Source: Bordetella genomosp. 5
GTDB lineage: Bacteria; Pseudomonadota; Gammaproteobacteria; Burkholderiales; Burkholderiaceae_B
Direction: 5' to 3'
DNA length: 64,000 bases
Assembly (NCBI RefSeq): GCF_002261475.1
Contig: NZ_NEVN01000013.1
Coordinates: 310,001 to 374,000 of the forward strand
Under the pieces are notes generated by a model. That model did no database searches and was not told the DNA's origin. It saw nothing but the letters and a program-made list of their open reading frames with translations. This document shows positions 12,343 to 21,214 of this stretch, piece by piece (positions within the stretch are counted from its first letter, which is position 1; the number at the start of each line of letters is the position of its first letter). Made by a program: the position numbers and the translations under genes.

Positions 12343-12983
12343 TTTTGCTTCTCGTACGCCTGCAACTTGGGCAGGATGGATTTGACCAGCGTCGCGATCG
12401 GGGCCGAACCCGTCTCGATGACGATGTCCGCGACTTCGACATACAGCGGCTCGCGCTTGACCATCAGGTCGCGCAGCGTGCCGCGCGGATCGGCGGTGGC
12501 GAGCAAGGGGCGATTGCGATCGCGGCAGGTGCGGCGATACAGCTCATCGACGCTCGCGCGCAGATAGAGCACGATGCCACGGGCCTTCAGCGCGGCGCGA
12601 TTGTCGTCGGCCAGCACGGCGCCGCCGCCGGTGGCGAGAATAATCCCGCGCCGTTGGGTACACTCTTGCAGAGCAGCAGCCTCGCGCCGCCGGAAGCCTG
12701 TTTCGCCTTCGATCTCGAAAATCACCGGCACGCGCACACCACAGCGCGCTTCCAGTTCATGGTCCAGATCGACGAATTCACGTCCCAGCGCGCGTGCGAG
12801 GCCGCGGCCTATGGTGGTTTTGCCCGCACCCATCATTCCCACCAGGAAGATAGGCAGATCGTGCGGCAGGCGCAGCGTGGGCTCGACGCACTCGGGCGGG
12901 CACGCACTCGGCGCCGCTTCCGGGCAATCGTCGGGCAGCGGCTCGGGATCGGGCCCGGCGCAGGCGTTGGCGGAGAGATTCAT
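12339..12983 (-). CDS. aroK: Shikimate kinase
   Basis: AroK phosphorylates shikimate at O3 with ATP. The core begins near residue 43 with [20 protein letters not shown] (Walker [10 protein letters not shown]). Then come the shikimate-binding [20 protein letters not shown], the Walker B-like ATGGGAVL, and the lid region CRDRNRPLL. At 214 residues the protein is about 40 longer than typical AroK because of an N-terminal Pro/Cys-rich extension containing four cysteines. No other ATG, GTG or TTG codon was seen between the start and the core, so the extension is probably real, though the ribosome binding site is weak. First gene of the operon and divergent from mrcA. Confidence 0.96.
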   Translation of the reverse strand: MNLSANACAGPDPEPLPDDCPEAAPSACPPECVEPTLRLPHDLPIFLVGMMGAGKTTIGRGLARALGREFVDLDHELEARCGVRVPVIFEIEGETGFRRREAAALQECTQRRGIILATGGGAVLADDNRAALKARGIVLYLRASVDELYRRTCRDRNRPLLATADPRGTLRDLMVKREPLYVEVADIVIETGSAPIATLVKSILPKLQAYEKQK

Positions 12984-13096
12984 GACGGCATTATCCCATC
13001 GCCGCCAGTTGCCCGCTTACCACACCGATTTATTTTGTTACAGAAACCGGACAGCCCGCGCCAGGACTGACCGGAGATCACCGTAAAATCGCCGCG

Positions 13097-15541
13097 ATGA
13101 GCAAGCGTCCCAATACGTCCAAAGCAGAACAGCCCGCCCCCAGCGGGTCCCCGTTGTTGCGGTTTTTCGTCAAGGCCGGCATTTTCTGTGCCGGGCTCGC
13201 ACTATGCGGAGCGTTGCTCGCCGGCATGGCGCTGGCATTGGCCTGGCCCAACCTGCCCGATCTGCACGCCATGACCGACTATCGGCCTCGTGTGCCGCTG
13301 CGCGTGTACACGGCCGACAAGGTCCTGATCGGCGAGTTCGGTGAAGAGCGCCGCAACGTGCTGCGCTTCAACGAGATCCCCGATGTCATGAAGTCGGCCG
13401 TGCTCGCGGCCGAAGACGACCGCTTCTATCAGCACGGCGGCATCGACTGGATGGGCGTGGCGCGCGCGGGCCTGACCAACCTGGTCAACATGTCCAAGAC
13501 GCAGGGCGCCAGCACGATCACCATGCAGGTGGCGCGCAACTTCTATCTGTCGTCCGAGAAGACCTACTCGCGCAAGTTCTACGAGCTGCTGCTCACGTTC
13601 AAGATCGAGTCCGAGCTGTCGAAAGACCAGATCCTCGAGCTCTACATGAACCAGATTTATCTGGGTCATCGCGCCTATGGTTTCGCGGCCGCCTCGCGGG
13701 CCTATTTCGGCAAGCCGCTGTCGCAGGTCACGCCCGCCGAAGCCGCGATGCTGGCCGGCATTCCGAAGGCCCCGTCGCGCTTCAATCCGATCTCGAATCG
13801 CCCGCGCGCCGAGCTGCGCCAGCGCTACGTGCTCGGCCGCATGCTGTCGCTGGGCTACCTGACCGAGCCCGAGTACAAAGAAGCGATGGCGCAGCCCATC
13901 GTGATGAAGTCGGCCGAAGGCACGCCCGCCGGCGGCTACGCGATTCATGGCGAATACGTGGCCGAACTCGCGCGCCAGCTGCTCTACGGCGTCTACCAGG
14001 ACAACCTGTACTCGCGCGGCATCAATATCTACACCACGGTCACCTCAAAGGATCAGGAGGCCGCCTACCGCGCCGTGCGCGAAGGCGTGCTCGAGTACAC
14101 CCGCCGTGCGCCTTACCCGGGCCCCGAAGACCAGCTCGACATGCCCCCCGGCGTCGAAGACAACCCGCAGGCGCTCGACGACTTCCTCGACGGCGTCTTC
14201 GACAAATACTCGGACAGCGCCGATCTGCTGACCGCGCTGGTGCTCTCGGCCAGCCCCACCGAGGTCAAGGTGGCGCGCAGTTCGCGCGAGATCATCACCA
14301 TCACCGACAAAAAGGCGCTGGGCGTGATCGCCCGCTCGCTCAACGACAAGGCCAAGCCCGAACAGCGGCTCAAGCGCGGTTCCGTCGTGTACATCCACAA
14401 GTACAACGACAACTGGGAAGTGATCAACATGCCGTCGGTGCAGGCCGCCTTCGTGGCGCTCGCCCCGCAGGATGGTTCGATCCGCGCCCTGGTCGGCGGC
14501 TTCGATTTCTATCGCGGCAACTTCAACCGCGTGACGCAGGCCTGGCGCCAGCCGGGCTCGAGCATCAAGCCTTTCATCTACGCCGCCTCGCTCGAGCGCG
14601 GCCTGACGCCGGGCACGCAGATCTCCGATCAGCCGTTCGAGCTCTCGGCCGCGCAGACCGGTTCCAAGGCCTGGCACCCCAAGAACTACGGCAACCAGTA
14701 CGAGCCCATGCTGACCATGCGTCAGGGTCTCTACAAGTCGAAGAACATGGTCTCGATCCGCATCCTCGAGGCCATCGGCCCGCAGTATGCGCAGGAGTAC
14801 CTGACCCGTTTCGGCTTCGACAAGGCGCGTCAGCCGGCCGTGTTGCCGCTGGCCCTGGGCGCGGGCTCCGTGACGCCGCTGCAGCTGGCCGGCGCCTTCT
14901 CGGTGTTCGCCAACGGCGGCTATCGCATCACGCCCTACCTCATCGACCGCGTGACCGACAGCTCGGGCAAGGTGCTGATGCAGGCTCGTCCGGTCGTGGC
15001 CGGCGACTCGGCCGCCCGCGCCATCGACCCGCGCACGGCCTGGGTCGCCGACGACATGCTGCGTGGCGTGGCCACCAGCGGTACGGCCGCGCGTGCCCGC
15101 GTCATGCTCAAGCGCAACGACCTGGCCGGCAAGACCGGCACGACCAACGAATCGGTCGATGCCTGGTTCTCGGGCTATACGCCGGCCCTGGTGGCCACGG
15201 CATGGCTGGGCTTCGACCAGCCGCGTTCGCTGGGCTCGCGTGAGACCGGCGGTGGCGTCGCCATGCCGATCTGGGTGGATTTCATGCAGGAAGCGCTCAA
15301 GGGCGTGCCCGAAGAAAAGCAGCGTCCGCGTCCCGAGGGCCTGATGGCCGAGGGCGGCGACTACTTCTTCTCGGAATTCCCGCCCGGACAGGCCGTGGCC
15401 CGCCTCGGTCTGCCGCAGCCGGGCGACGCGCTGGGTGACTTCCTCAACGGCCTGAGCGGCAATCCGGAAAACGCCATCCGGGTCGCCCCTGGCGTGGGCA
15501 GCACCACGCAGCAGCCCTGGAGCCAGAACATTCCGTTCTAG
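13097..15541 (+). CDS. mrcA: Penicillin-binding protein 1A (bifunctional transglycosylase/transpeptidase)
   Basis: This class A penicillin-binding protein polymerises glycan strands and crosslinks peptides of peptidoglycan in the periplasm, anchored by one N-terminal membrane helix (about residues 20-45). The GT51 transglycosylase domain shows VLAAEDDRFYQHGGIDW near 103-120 with its catalytic Glu, and GASTITMQVARNF. The transpeptidase domain has the SxxK motif in GSSIKPFIYAASLE near 488, SKN near 548 and KTGT near 678. The 814 residues and the inserted OB-like domain between the two catalytic parts fit PBP1a rather than PBP1b. In many beta- and gammaproteobacteria pilMNOPQ lies beside this gene; here aroK is the direct neighbour. 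Confidence 0.96.
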   Translation: MSKRPNTSKAEQPAPSGSPLLRFFVKAGIFCAGLALCGALLAGMALALAWPNLPDLHAMTDYRPRVPLRVYTADKVLIGEFGEERRNVLRFNEIPDVMKSAVLAAEDDRFYQHGGIDWMGVARAGLTNLVNMSKTQGASTITMQVARNFYLSSEKTYSRKFYELLLTFKIESELSKDQILELYMNQIYLGHRAYGFAAASRAYFGKPLSQVTPAEAAMLAGIPKAPSRFNPISNRPRAELRQRYVLGRMLSLGYLTEPEYKEAMAQPIVMKSAEGTPAGGYAIHGEYVAELARQLLYGVYQDNLYSRGINIYTTVTSKDQEAAYRAVREGVLEYTRRAPYPGPEDQLDMPPGVEDNPQALDDFLDGVFDKYSDSADLLTALVLSASPTEVKVARSSREIITITDKKALGVIARSLNDKAKPEQRLKRGSVVYIHKYNDNWEVINMPSVQAAFVALAPQDGSIRALVGGFDFYRGNFNRVTQAWRQPGSSIKPFIYAASLERGLTPGTQISDQPFELSAAQTGSKAWHPKNYGNQYEPMLTMRQGLYKSKNMVSIRILEAIGPQYAQEYLTRFGFDKARQPAVLPLALGAGSVTPLQLAGAFSVFANGGYRITPYLIDRVTDSSGKVLMQARPVVAGDSAARAIDPRTAWVADDMLRGVATSGTAARARVMLKRNDLAGKTGTTNESVDAWFSGYTPALVATAWLGFDQPRSLGSRETGGGVAMPIWVDFMQEALKGVPEEKQRPRPEGLMAEGGDYFFSEFPPGQAVARLGLPQPGDALGDFLNGLSGNPENAIRVAPGVGSTTQQPWSQNIPF

Positions 15542-15575
15542 TCCGCGCCGCGGGGGAATCCCTCGCCGCACGGCA

Positions 15576-15612
15576 GACACGGCCCCGCCACGACGGGGCC
15601 GTGTCGTGTTTT
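15576..15612. terminator. Terminator between mrcA and cyaY
   Basis: A perfect 12-bp stem (15576-15587 with 15594-15605, six-base loop) is followed on the plus strand by GTGTTTT. It serves mrcA; the T-run touches the cyaY stop codon, so the minus-strand gene ends within it. Confidence 0.85.
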
Positions 15613-15940
15613 ACAGCTTGACGGTCACCGGCACGCCGGCGGCAGCAGAACAGATCTGCGACAGCGCATCGGAGAGGTCGGGCCCGCCGCGCGTGTCGTT
15701 CCAGTGTTGGCCGTTGTAGCGGTAATGAAAACCGCCGGTACGCGCCGCGACCCAGATCTCCTGCATCGCTGCCTGGCTGTTGACGACGACGTGGGTGCCG
15801 TCCTCGAAAACGAGCGTCAGCACGTTGCCGCTACGGGTTGCCTCGACATCGACGTCGAGGGATGCGGCCCAGTCGTCGGCCTGGCTCTCGATCGAGTCCA
15901 GGACCTGGTCCACCAAGGCAAGAAATTCGGTTTCGGTCAT
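15611..15940 (-). CDS. cyaY: Iron donor / frataxin-like protein CyaY
   Basis: CyaY is the bacterial frataxin that binds iron at an acidic ridge and modulates IscS-dependent iron-sulfur cluster assembly. The 109 residues match the family. Acidic residues along the first helix (MTETEFLALVDQVLDSIE) and the strand region NVLTLVFEDGTHVVVNSQAA are typical, as is the conserved core QEIWVAARTGGFHYRY with its Trp. It is transcribed convergently to mrcA and divergently from the lptM-like gene, an arrangement also common in gammaproteobacteria, where cyaY sits beside lptM and lysA-dapF. Confidence 0.95.
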   Translation of the reverse strand: MTETEFLALVDQVLDSIESQADDWAASLDVDVEATRSGNVLTLVFEDGTHVVVNSQAAMQEIWVAARTGGFHYRYNGQHWNDTRGGPDLSDALSQICSAAAGVPVTVKL

Positions 15941-15971
15941 AATCTAACCTGCAATGATTACGGAGTTCCCA

Positions 15972-16199
15972 GTGTTCCACATGGCACGAAGCCGCATGGC
16001 TCTTCGCATTGTAGCGACGCTCGCCGCGGCAGGCCTGATGGCCGCTTGCGGCTTCAAGGGTCCACTCTACATGCCCGCGCCCGACGGCTCCAAGCCGCAG
16101 ACGCAAAATCGCAATCAGGGCACCAATCCCATCCCGCAAACGCCGCAGACCCCCGGCGCCCAGCCCATCCCCGTACCCCAGCCGTCAGCCACCCCATGA
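15972..16199 (+). CDS. lptM: LptM-like small outer membrane lipoprotein
   Basis: This is a 75-residue lipoprotein of the LptM (YifL) family, whose E. coli member assists assembly of the LptD/LptE lipopolysaccharide translocon. After a short basic start the hydrophobic segment ends in a lipobox (AAGLMAACGFKGPLYMP); the CGxKGPLY sequence right after the lipidated cysteine is the family hallmark. The rest is a Gln/Pro/Thr-rich disordered tail. I chose the GTG at 15972 because GGAG lies six bases upstream; ATG codons at 15981 and 15996 are alternatives. Its stop overlaps the lysA start (ATGA), as in the common lptM-lysA pairing. Confidence 0.85.
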   Translation: MFHMARSRMALRIVATLAAAGLMAACGFKGPLYMPAPDGSKPQTQNRNQGTNPIPQTPQTPGAQPIPVPQPSATP

Positions 16200-17488
16200 A
16201 CGCCCGTCAGACCGCCCAGCCCGAACTCGCTGGACACCCGCACTTCCACTATGTCGACGGCGTGCTGCATGCCGAAGGCGTGCCGCTTTCCGATCTGGCC
16301 GATGCCCTCGGCACCCCGCTCTACGTCTATTCCCGCGCCGCGTTGCACGCCGCCTGGAACACGTACCGCGACGCCATCGGCGAGCGCCCGGTCCTGGTCT
16401 GCTACGGCATGAAAGCCAACTCCAACCTCGCGGTGCTCAAGGAGTTCGCCCGTCTGGGCGCGGGCTTCGACATCGTGTCCGGCGGCGAACTCAAGCGGGT
16501 GCTGGCCGTGGGCGGCGATCCCGCCAAGATCGTGTTCTCCGGCGTGGGCAAGCAAGCCTGGGAAATGCACGAGGCCCTGATGGCCGGCGTGAAGTGCTTC
16601 AATGTCGAGTCGACCGCCGAGCTGGCCCGTCTGTCCGACGTCGCCCAGGCGTGCGGCCGCACGGCGCGCGTCTCGTTGCGCGTGAATCCCGACGTCGACG
16701 CCCAGACGCACCCCTACATCTCCACCGGCCTCAAAGAAAACAAGTTCGGTATCGCGATCGATGAAGCGCTCGAGGCCTACCAGACCGCGGCCTCGCTGCC
16801 CGGCCTGCAGATCGTCGGCGTCGACTGCCACATCGGCTCGCAGCTCACCGACATCAGCCCCTACTTCGACGCCCTCGAAAAGCTGCTCGATCTGATCGAC
16901 CGGCTCGCCGACGCGGGCATCCGCATCGAGCACCTGGATCTGGGCGGTGGCCTGGGCATCCGCTACACCGACGAAGTTCCGCCGTCGCCGCGTGCCCTGC
17001 TCGACCGCGTCTTCGATCGCCTGCAGGCGCGTGGCCTGGGCCATCTGCATCTGATGCTCGAGCCCGGCCGCTCGCTGGTCGGCAACGCCGGCGTGCTGCT
17101 CACCACGGTGCAGTTCCTCAAGCACAACGACGCACGCAATTTCGCGATCGTCGACGCCGCCATGAACGACCTGCTGCGCCCCACGCTGTATCAGGCCTAT
17201 CACGGCGTGCGCGCCGTGGTGCCGCGCGGTGGCGCGGGCCAGGTCTACGACGTGGTCGGCCCGGTCTGCGAAAGCGGCGACTGGCTCGCCAAGGAGCGTC
17301 TGCTCGACATCCAGCAGGACGACGTGCTGGCCGTCGAATCGGCCGGCGCCTACGGCATGGTGATGGCGGGCAACTACAACACGCGCCCCCGCGCCGCCGA
17401 GGTCATGGTCGATGGCACGCAGTATCACGTGGTGCGCCAGCGCGAGACCTTCGACGATCTGCTGCGCGGCGAGTCCACGCTGCCGTGA
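16196..17488 (+). CDS. lysA: Diaminopimelate decarboxylase
   Basis: LysA is the PLP enzyme that makes L-lysine from meso-diaminopimelate, the last step of lysine synthesis. The 430 residues form the fold-III alanine racemase-like barrel followed by a beta domain. The PLP lysine is in VLVCYGMKANSNLAVLKEF (about residue 65). Other marks are the Gly-rich phosphate site HLDLGGGLGIRY, HIGSQ, EPGRSLV, and the C-terminal GPVCESGDWLAKER with the active-site Cys, then GAYGMVMAGNYNTRPR. The start overlaps the lptM-like stop by four bases, which supports the ATG at 16196 over the longer open frame upstream. Confidence 0.97.
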   Translation: MNARQTAQPELAGHPHFHYVDGVLHAEGVPLSDLADALGTPLYVYSRAALHAAWNTYRDAIGERPVLVCYGMKANSNLAVLKEFARLGAGFDIVSGGELKRVLAVGGDPAKIVFSGVGKQAWEMHEALMAGVKCFNVESTAELARLSDVAQACGRTARVSLRVNPDVDAQTHPYISTGLKENKFGIAIDEALEAYQTAASLPGLQIVGVDCHIGSQLTDISPYFDALEKLLDLIDRLADAGIRIEHLDLGGGLGIRYTDEVPPSPRALLDRVFDRLQARGLGHLHLMLEPGRSLVGNAGVLLTTVQFLKHNDARNFAIVDAAMNDLLRPTLYQAYHGVRAVVPRGGAGQVYDVVGPVCESGDWLAKERLLDIQQDDVLAVESAGAYGMVMAGNYNTRPRAAEVMVDGTQYHVVRQRETFDDLLRGESTLP

Positions 17489-17531
17489 TGCCGCGCGCTG
17501 CCGGCTCACCGGCATGCCCGTCTCACGACAA

Positions 17532-17559
17532 AGCCCTGTGCGATGCACAGGGCTTTTTT
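17532..17559 (+). terminator. Intrinsic terminator of lysA
   Basis: A perfect 10-bp stem (AGCCCTGTGC with GCACAGGGCT, three-base loop) runs into six T. It lies 43 bases after lysA and before the convergent livM end. Confidence 0.92.
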
Positions 17560-17596
17560 CTTGTCTCGCCGCCTGCGGCGCAAGACGCACCGCGCC

Positions 17597-18664
17597 TCAG
17601 CGCCGCCGCGCCAATTCCCGCAGCCGTCCGGCGATGCCCGTGGGAAAGTAATACACCGACAGCACAAAGAGAATGCCGAGCCACAGCAGCCAGCGGTCCG
17701 GCTCGAACAGCAAAGCCAGGGGCGCCACGCTGCCCACCGCCTCGTGGATCACATGCAGGCCGTCCTGCAGATAGCTCTGCGCGAACACGAACAGGCTGGC
17801 GCCGATCACCGCGCCGTACATCGTGCCCATGCCGCCGATCACCACCATCAGCAGAATGTTGAGCATGATCTCGAACGACAGCGAGGTGTCGGGGCCGTTA
17901 TAGCGCAGCCACAGCGCGTACAGCGCGCCCGCCAGGGTCGCGAACGTGGCGGCCAGCAGGTTCGACAGGCTGCGGTACAGCACCGTGCGGTAACCGATGG
18001 CTTCCGCACGGAACGGGTTCTCGCGGATCGCCTGCAGCACGCGGCCGAACGGCGAATTGACGATGCGCAGCAGCATCAGGAACAACACCACGCACACCGC
18101 GGCGATCAGGTAGTAGGTGATGATGCGCCCGTCGATCGTCACGCCGAACACGGGCTCGGACAGCGGCCGGAAGGCCGGACGCAGGACCTGCGGCACCTTG
18201 AAATTCAGTCCGTCCTCGCCGCCGGTCAGGTCGGACAGTTGCGACACCAGCGTCTGGAACGCGGCGGCGACCGCCAGCGTGATCATGGCGTAGAAGATGG
18301 CGCGCACGCGCAGGCTGGCCAGGCCGATGACGAGCGCGAACACCAGCGACACGAGCAGTCCGGCGGCCGTGCCGGCCAGCACGGCCAGCCAGCCCGCCTC
18401 CATGCGCACGCTCGCGATCGCCACGCCATAGGCGCCGATGCCGAAAAACATGGTGTGCGCGAAGCTCACGATGCCGGTGTAGCCCAGCAGCAGGTCGTAG
18501 CTCGCGACCAGGATCACGAACACCAGAATCTTCGCCGCCACGGCGAGCGACTTGGGCCCCGGAAACAGAAACGGCGCGGCGGCGAGCGCGACGACGATGG
18601 CGATCAGCATGACGGCGAGCACGGTGCTGCGCGGCGGATCGCCAGAGAGCAGGCGGAAGGACAT
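17597..18664 (-). CDS. livM: Branched-chain amino acid-type ABC transporter permease (LivM)
   Basis: This 355-residue inner membrane protein is the LivM-type permease of a hydrophobic amino acid transporter (HAAT) ABC system. It has about ten hydrophobic helices and the conserved stretches LLLGYTGIVSFAHTMFFGIG and LLAATFATLAGALYALWLRYNGPD. The ATG at 18664 has AGGAGT eight bases upstream; the frame is open further but without membrane character. It is the last gene of the operon, 11 bases after livH. The transported compound is uncertain, because this family also imports aromatic acids, amides and urea. Confidence 0.92.
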   Translation of the reverse strand: MSFRLLSGDPPRSTVLAVMLIAIVVALAAAPFLFPGPKSLAVAAKILVFVILVASYDLLLGYTGIVSFAHTMFFGIGAYGVAIASVRMEAGWLAVLAGTAAGLLVSLVFALVIGLASLRVRAIFYAMITLAVAAAFQTLVSQLSDLTGGEDGLNFKVPQVLRPAFRPLSEPVFGVTIDGRIITYYLIAAVCVVLFLMLLRIVNSPFGRVLQAIRENPFRAEAIGYRTVLYRSLSNLLAATFATLAGALYALWLRYNGPDTSLSFEIMLNILLMVVIGGMGTMYGAVIGASLFVFAQSYLQDGLHVIHEAVGSVAPLALLFEPDRWLLWLGILFVLSVYYFPTGIAGRLRELARRR

Positions 18665-18675
18665 GAGCGCGACTC

Positions 18676-19686
18676 CTAGCGATTCGTGACCGGGTACACA
18701 CCCTGCGGACGCCACAGCAGGATCGCGACCATCAGCGCGATGTTCGAGAACAGCGCGGCCTTGGGCATCAGAAAGCCGGTGTAGTTGGCCATCAGCCCGA
18801 CCAGCAGCGCGCCGATCAGGCAGCCCACGGTGGAACCCAGCCCGCCGATCATGATGACGATGAAGATCAGCACGTTCACCTGCGCCCCCAGCTGCGGCAC
18901 GATGGACTGTTGATAGAGGCCCCACAGCACGCCACCCAGACCGGCCAGCATCGAGCCCGCCACGAACACGCCGACAAACAGATGGCGGATGCGGTAGCCC
19001 AGGCTTTCGACCATTTCACGGTCCTCGACACCCGCGCGGATCAACAGGCCGAGCTTGGTGCGGTTGAGCAGCCACAGCATCCCGCCCAGCACCGCGAGCC
19101 CGACGATCAACGCGACGATGCGGAATTTCTCGATCGCCGCATCGCCGAACAACAGCGCCCCGCGCAGCGCCTGCGGCAAGGGCAGCGACAGCGTCTGCGG
19201 CCCCCACAGCATCTTGATGATCTCTTCGCCGATGATCATGCCGCCCATCGTGATCAGAATCTGCTTCAGATGCTGGCCGTAGACCGGCCGCACGATCACG
19301 CGCTCGAAGGCCACGCCTACCGCGCCCGCCACCAGCATGCCGACGAGCATGGCCGGCAATACCGCGGCCAGGTTCATCCACAGGCTGCCGGATTGGGTCC
19401 AGTCGGACATCGAGCCGAGCACGGTGGCGGCCATGTAGGCACCGATCGCGATGAACAGGCCGTGGCCGAAGTTCAGCACGTCCATCAGGCCGAACACCAG
19501 CGTCATGCCGGAGGCCACGATGAAGATGATCATGCCCATCGCCAGGCCGGCGAAGGTGAGCGTCACCCAGGTCGAAAATGAGCCGACCAGCGGCAGCGCG
19601 ATGGCGGCGAGCGCCAGCACCAGCAGCACCGGCAGCAGGTCGGCGCGCGTCCGAGGCAGCGGTGTATCGATATCGGCGGTACTCAT
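18676..19686 (-). CDS. livH: Branched-chain amino acid-type ABC transporter permease (LivH)
   Basis: This 336-residue LivH-type permease pairs with LivM to form the membrane channel of the importer. It has the family core ASGMTLVFGLMDVLNFGHGL followed by FIAIGAYMAA, and eight or more hydrophobic helices. It begins with a polar N-terminal stretch of about 15 residues. The ATG overlaps the livF stop by four bases, showing translational coupling in the order livG-livF-livH-livM. Confidence 0.93.
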   Translation of the reverse strand: MSTADIDTPLPRTRADLLPVLLVLALAAIALPLVGSFSTWVTLTFAGLAMGMIIFIVASGMTLVFGLMDVLNFGHGLFIAIGAYMAATVLGSMSDWTQSGSLWMNLAAVLPAMLVGMLVAGAVGVAFERVIVRPVYGQHLKQILITMGGMIIGEEIIKMLWGPQTLSLPLPQALRGALLFGDAAIEKFRIVALIVGLAVLGGMLWLLNRTKLGLLIRAGVEDREMVESLGYRIRHLFVGVFVAGSMLAGLGGVLWGLYQQSIVPQLGAQVNVLIFIVIMIGGLGSTVGCLIGALLVGLMANYTGFLMPKAALFSNIALMVAILLWRPQGVYPVTNR

Positions 19687-20435
19687 TGGTGGACTCCCAG
19701 CGATAGCCCCAGCAGGCGCGTCTGCAGCGCCTCGTCGTGTGCGAGCGCCGACATGTCGCCTGTGTGCACGACCTTGCCGTTGTCCATGATGGCGACGTGG
19801 TCCCCCACCTGGCGCGCGAAATTGAAGTTCTGTTCGACCAGCACAATGGTGGTGGCGGCCTGCTTGAGTTCGAGGAACGCGTCGATCATGTTCTGGATGA
19901 TGGCCGGCGCCAGTCCCTTGCTGGGTTCATCGACCAGCAGCAGCCGGCGCGGCTCGATGATGGCGCGTGCCACGGCCAGCATCTGCTTCTGGCCACCCGA
20001 GAGCTTGCCGGCGGGATACAGCCAGAATTTTTTGAGTGCGGGAAAAAAGCCGAAGATCCACTCCAGCCGCGCGGTATCGAGCTGCGCGGCGCTGCGCGCC
20101 TGACGCGCGGCGAGCAGGATGTTCTCCTTCACCGTGAGGTCGGCGAAGATGCCCATGTTCTCCGGCACGTAAGCGATGCCCATGCGCGCCATGTCGGGCG
20201 GCGACGCGCGCACACCGGGTCCGCCGATCGCGGTACCGTCGAAACCGATATGCCCCTGCGCGGCCTTCCACAGCCCCATGATCGTGCGCAGCGTGGTGGT
20301 CTTGCCGGCGCCATTGCGGCCCAGCAGCATGGTGACGCCGCCGGCAGGCACGGCCAGATCCACGCCATGCAGGATGTGATACGCGCCGATGTGCGTGTGC
20401 ACGTCGCGCAGCTCGAGCAAGGCGGGCGTGCTCAT
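19683..20435 (-). CDS. livF: Branched-chain amino acid-type ABC transporter ATP-binding protein (LivF)
   Basis: This 250-residue ATPase is the LivF subunit. Walker A is GRNGAGKTTTLRTIMG (about residues 38-53), the ABC signature is KLSGGQKQMLAVARAI, Walker B is RLLLVDEPSKGLAPAI, and the switch His is in IVLVEQNFNFARQV. The short length without the LivG-specific insertion separates LivF from LivG. The start overlaps livG by four bases. Confidence 0.95.
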   Translation of the reverse strand: MSTPALLELRDVHTHIGAYHILHGVDLAVPAGGVTMLLGRNGAGKTTTLRTIMGLWKAAQGHIGFDGTAIGGPGVRASPPDMARMGIAYVPENMGIFADLTVKENILLAARQARSAAQLDTARLEWIFGFFPALKKFWLYPAGKLSGGQKQMLAVARAIIEPRRLLLVDEPSKGLAPAIIQNMIDAFLELKQAATTIVLVEQNFNFARQVGDHVAIMDNGKVVHTGDMSALAHDEALQTRLLGLSLGVHQ

Positions 20436-21202
20436 GGGGTTTTCTCCGGCAGGCTGGCGCCGAGATAGGCCTGCTGCACGATCGGCGAAGCGATCACCTC
20501 GGCGGGCTCGCCGTCGGCCACGAGTTCGCCGTTGTGCAGGACCACGATGCGGTCCGCCAGTTCGCGCACCACATCCATCTTGTGCTCCACCAGCAGAATG
20601 GTCTTGGTCGAATCCGTCTTGATTTCGCGGATCAGGTCCAGCACCACGGGCACGTCGTCCACGCTCATGCCGGCGGTGGGCTCGTCGAACATGAAGACCT
20701 GCGGCTCCAGTGCGATCAGCATGGCGATTTCGAGCTTGCGCTGATCGCCATGCGGCAGATCGGCGGCGGCCTGATCGCGCCGCGCCGTGAGGCGCGTGCG
20801 CGCGAGCAGCGCATCGGCGCGCTCCAGCAGGCCGCGGTCATCGTCCCAGGTGCGCCAAAAGCGGATCTGGCGCCAGCCCATGCCCTGCTGGCGCGACTGC
20901 AGCGCCAGCCGCACGTTCTCGCGCACCGACAGGCGCGGGAACAACTGCGTGAGCTGGAAGGCGCGGCCGAGGCCGGCATGCATGCGCGCCGGCGCCGACA
21001 GGCGCGTCAGGTCGCGGTCATTCAGATGCACCGATCCGGCGGTGGCGCGCAACTGCCCCGAGACCAGATTGAAGTACGTGGTCTTGCCCGCGCCATTGGG
21101 CCCGACGATGGCCGTCAGGCTGCCTGGCGCGAAGCGGCAGCTCACCGCGTTGACGGCCACGTGGCCGCCGAAGCGGACCGAGAGCGAACGGGTTTCCAGC
21201 AT
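20432..21202 (-). CDS. livG: Branched-chain amino acid-type ABC transporter ATP-binding protein (LivG)
   Basis: This 256-residue ATPase is the LivG subunit. Walker A is VGPNGAGKTTYFNLVSG, followed by the LivG-type region LGRAFQLTQLFPRLSVRENV. The signature helix reads LPHGDQRKLEIAMLIALEPQ, where the usual LSGG is replaced by LPHGDQ, a variant common in LivG. Walker B is VFMFDEPTAGMSVDDV and the switch His is in ILLVEHKMDVV. It starts 12 bases after the substrate-binding protein gene and overlaps livF. Confidence 0.95.
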   Translation of the reverse strand: MLETRSLSVRFGGHVAVNAVSCRFAPGSLTAIVGPNGAGKTTYFNLVSGQLRATAGSVHLNDRDLTRLSAPARMHAGLGRAFQLTQLFPRLSVRENVRLALQSRQQGMGWRQIRFWRTWDDDRGLLERADALLARTRLTARRDQAAADLPHGDQRKLEIAMLIALEPQVFMFDEPTAGMSVDDVPVVLDLIREIKTDSTKTILLVEHKMDVVRELADRIVVLHNGELVADGEPAEVIASPIVQQAYLGASLPEKTP

Positions 21203-21214
21203 GAGGAGCGTCGC

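Noticed and set aside
15941-16195. Lysine riboswitch before lysA
   Set aside because: The region is occupied by the lptM-like gene, which overlaps lysA, and no riboswitch core was seen.
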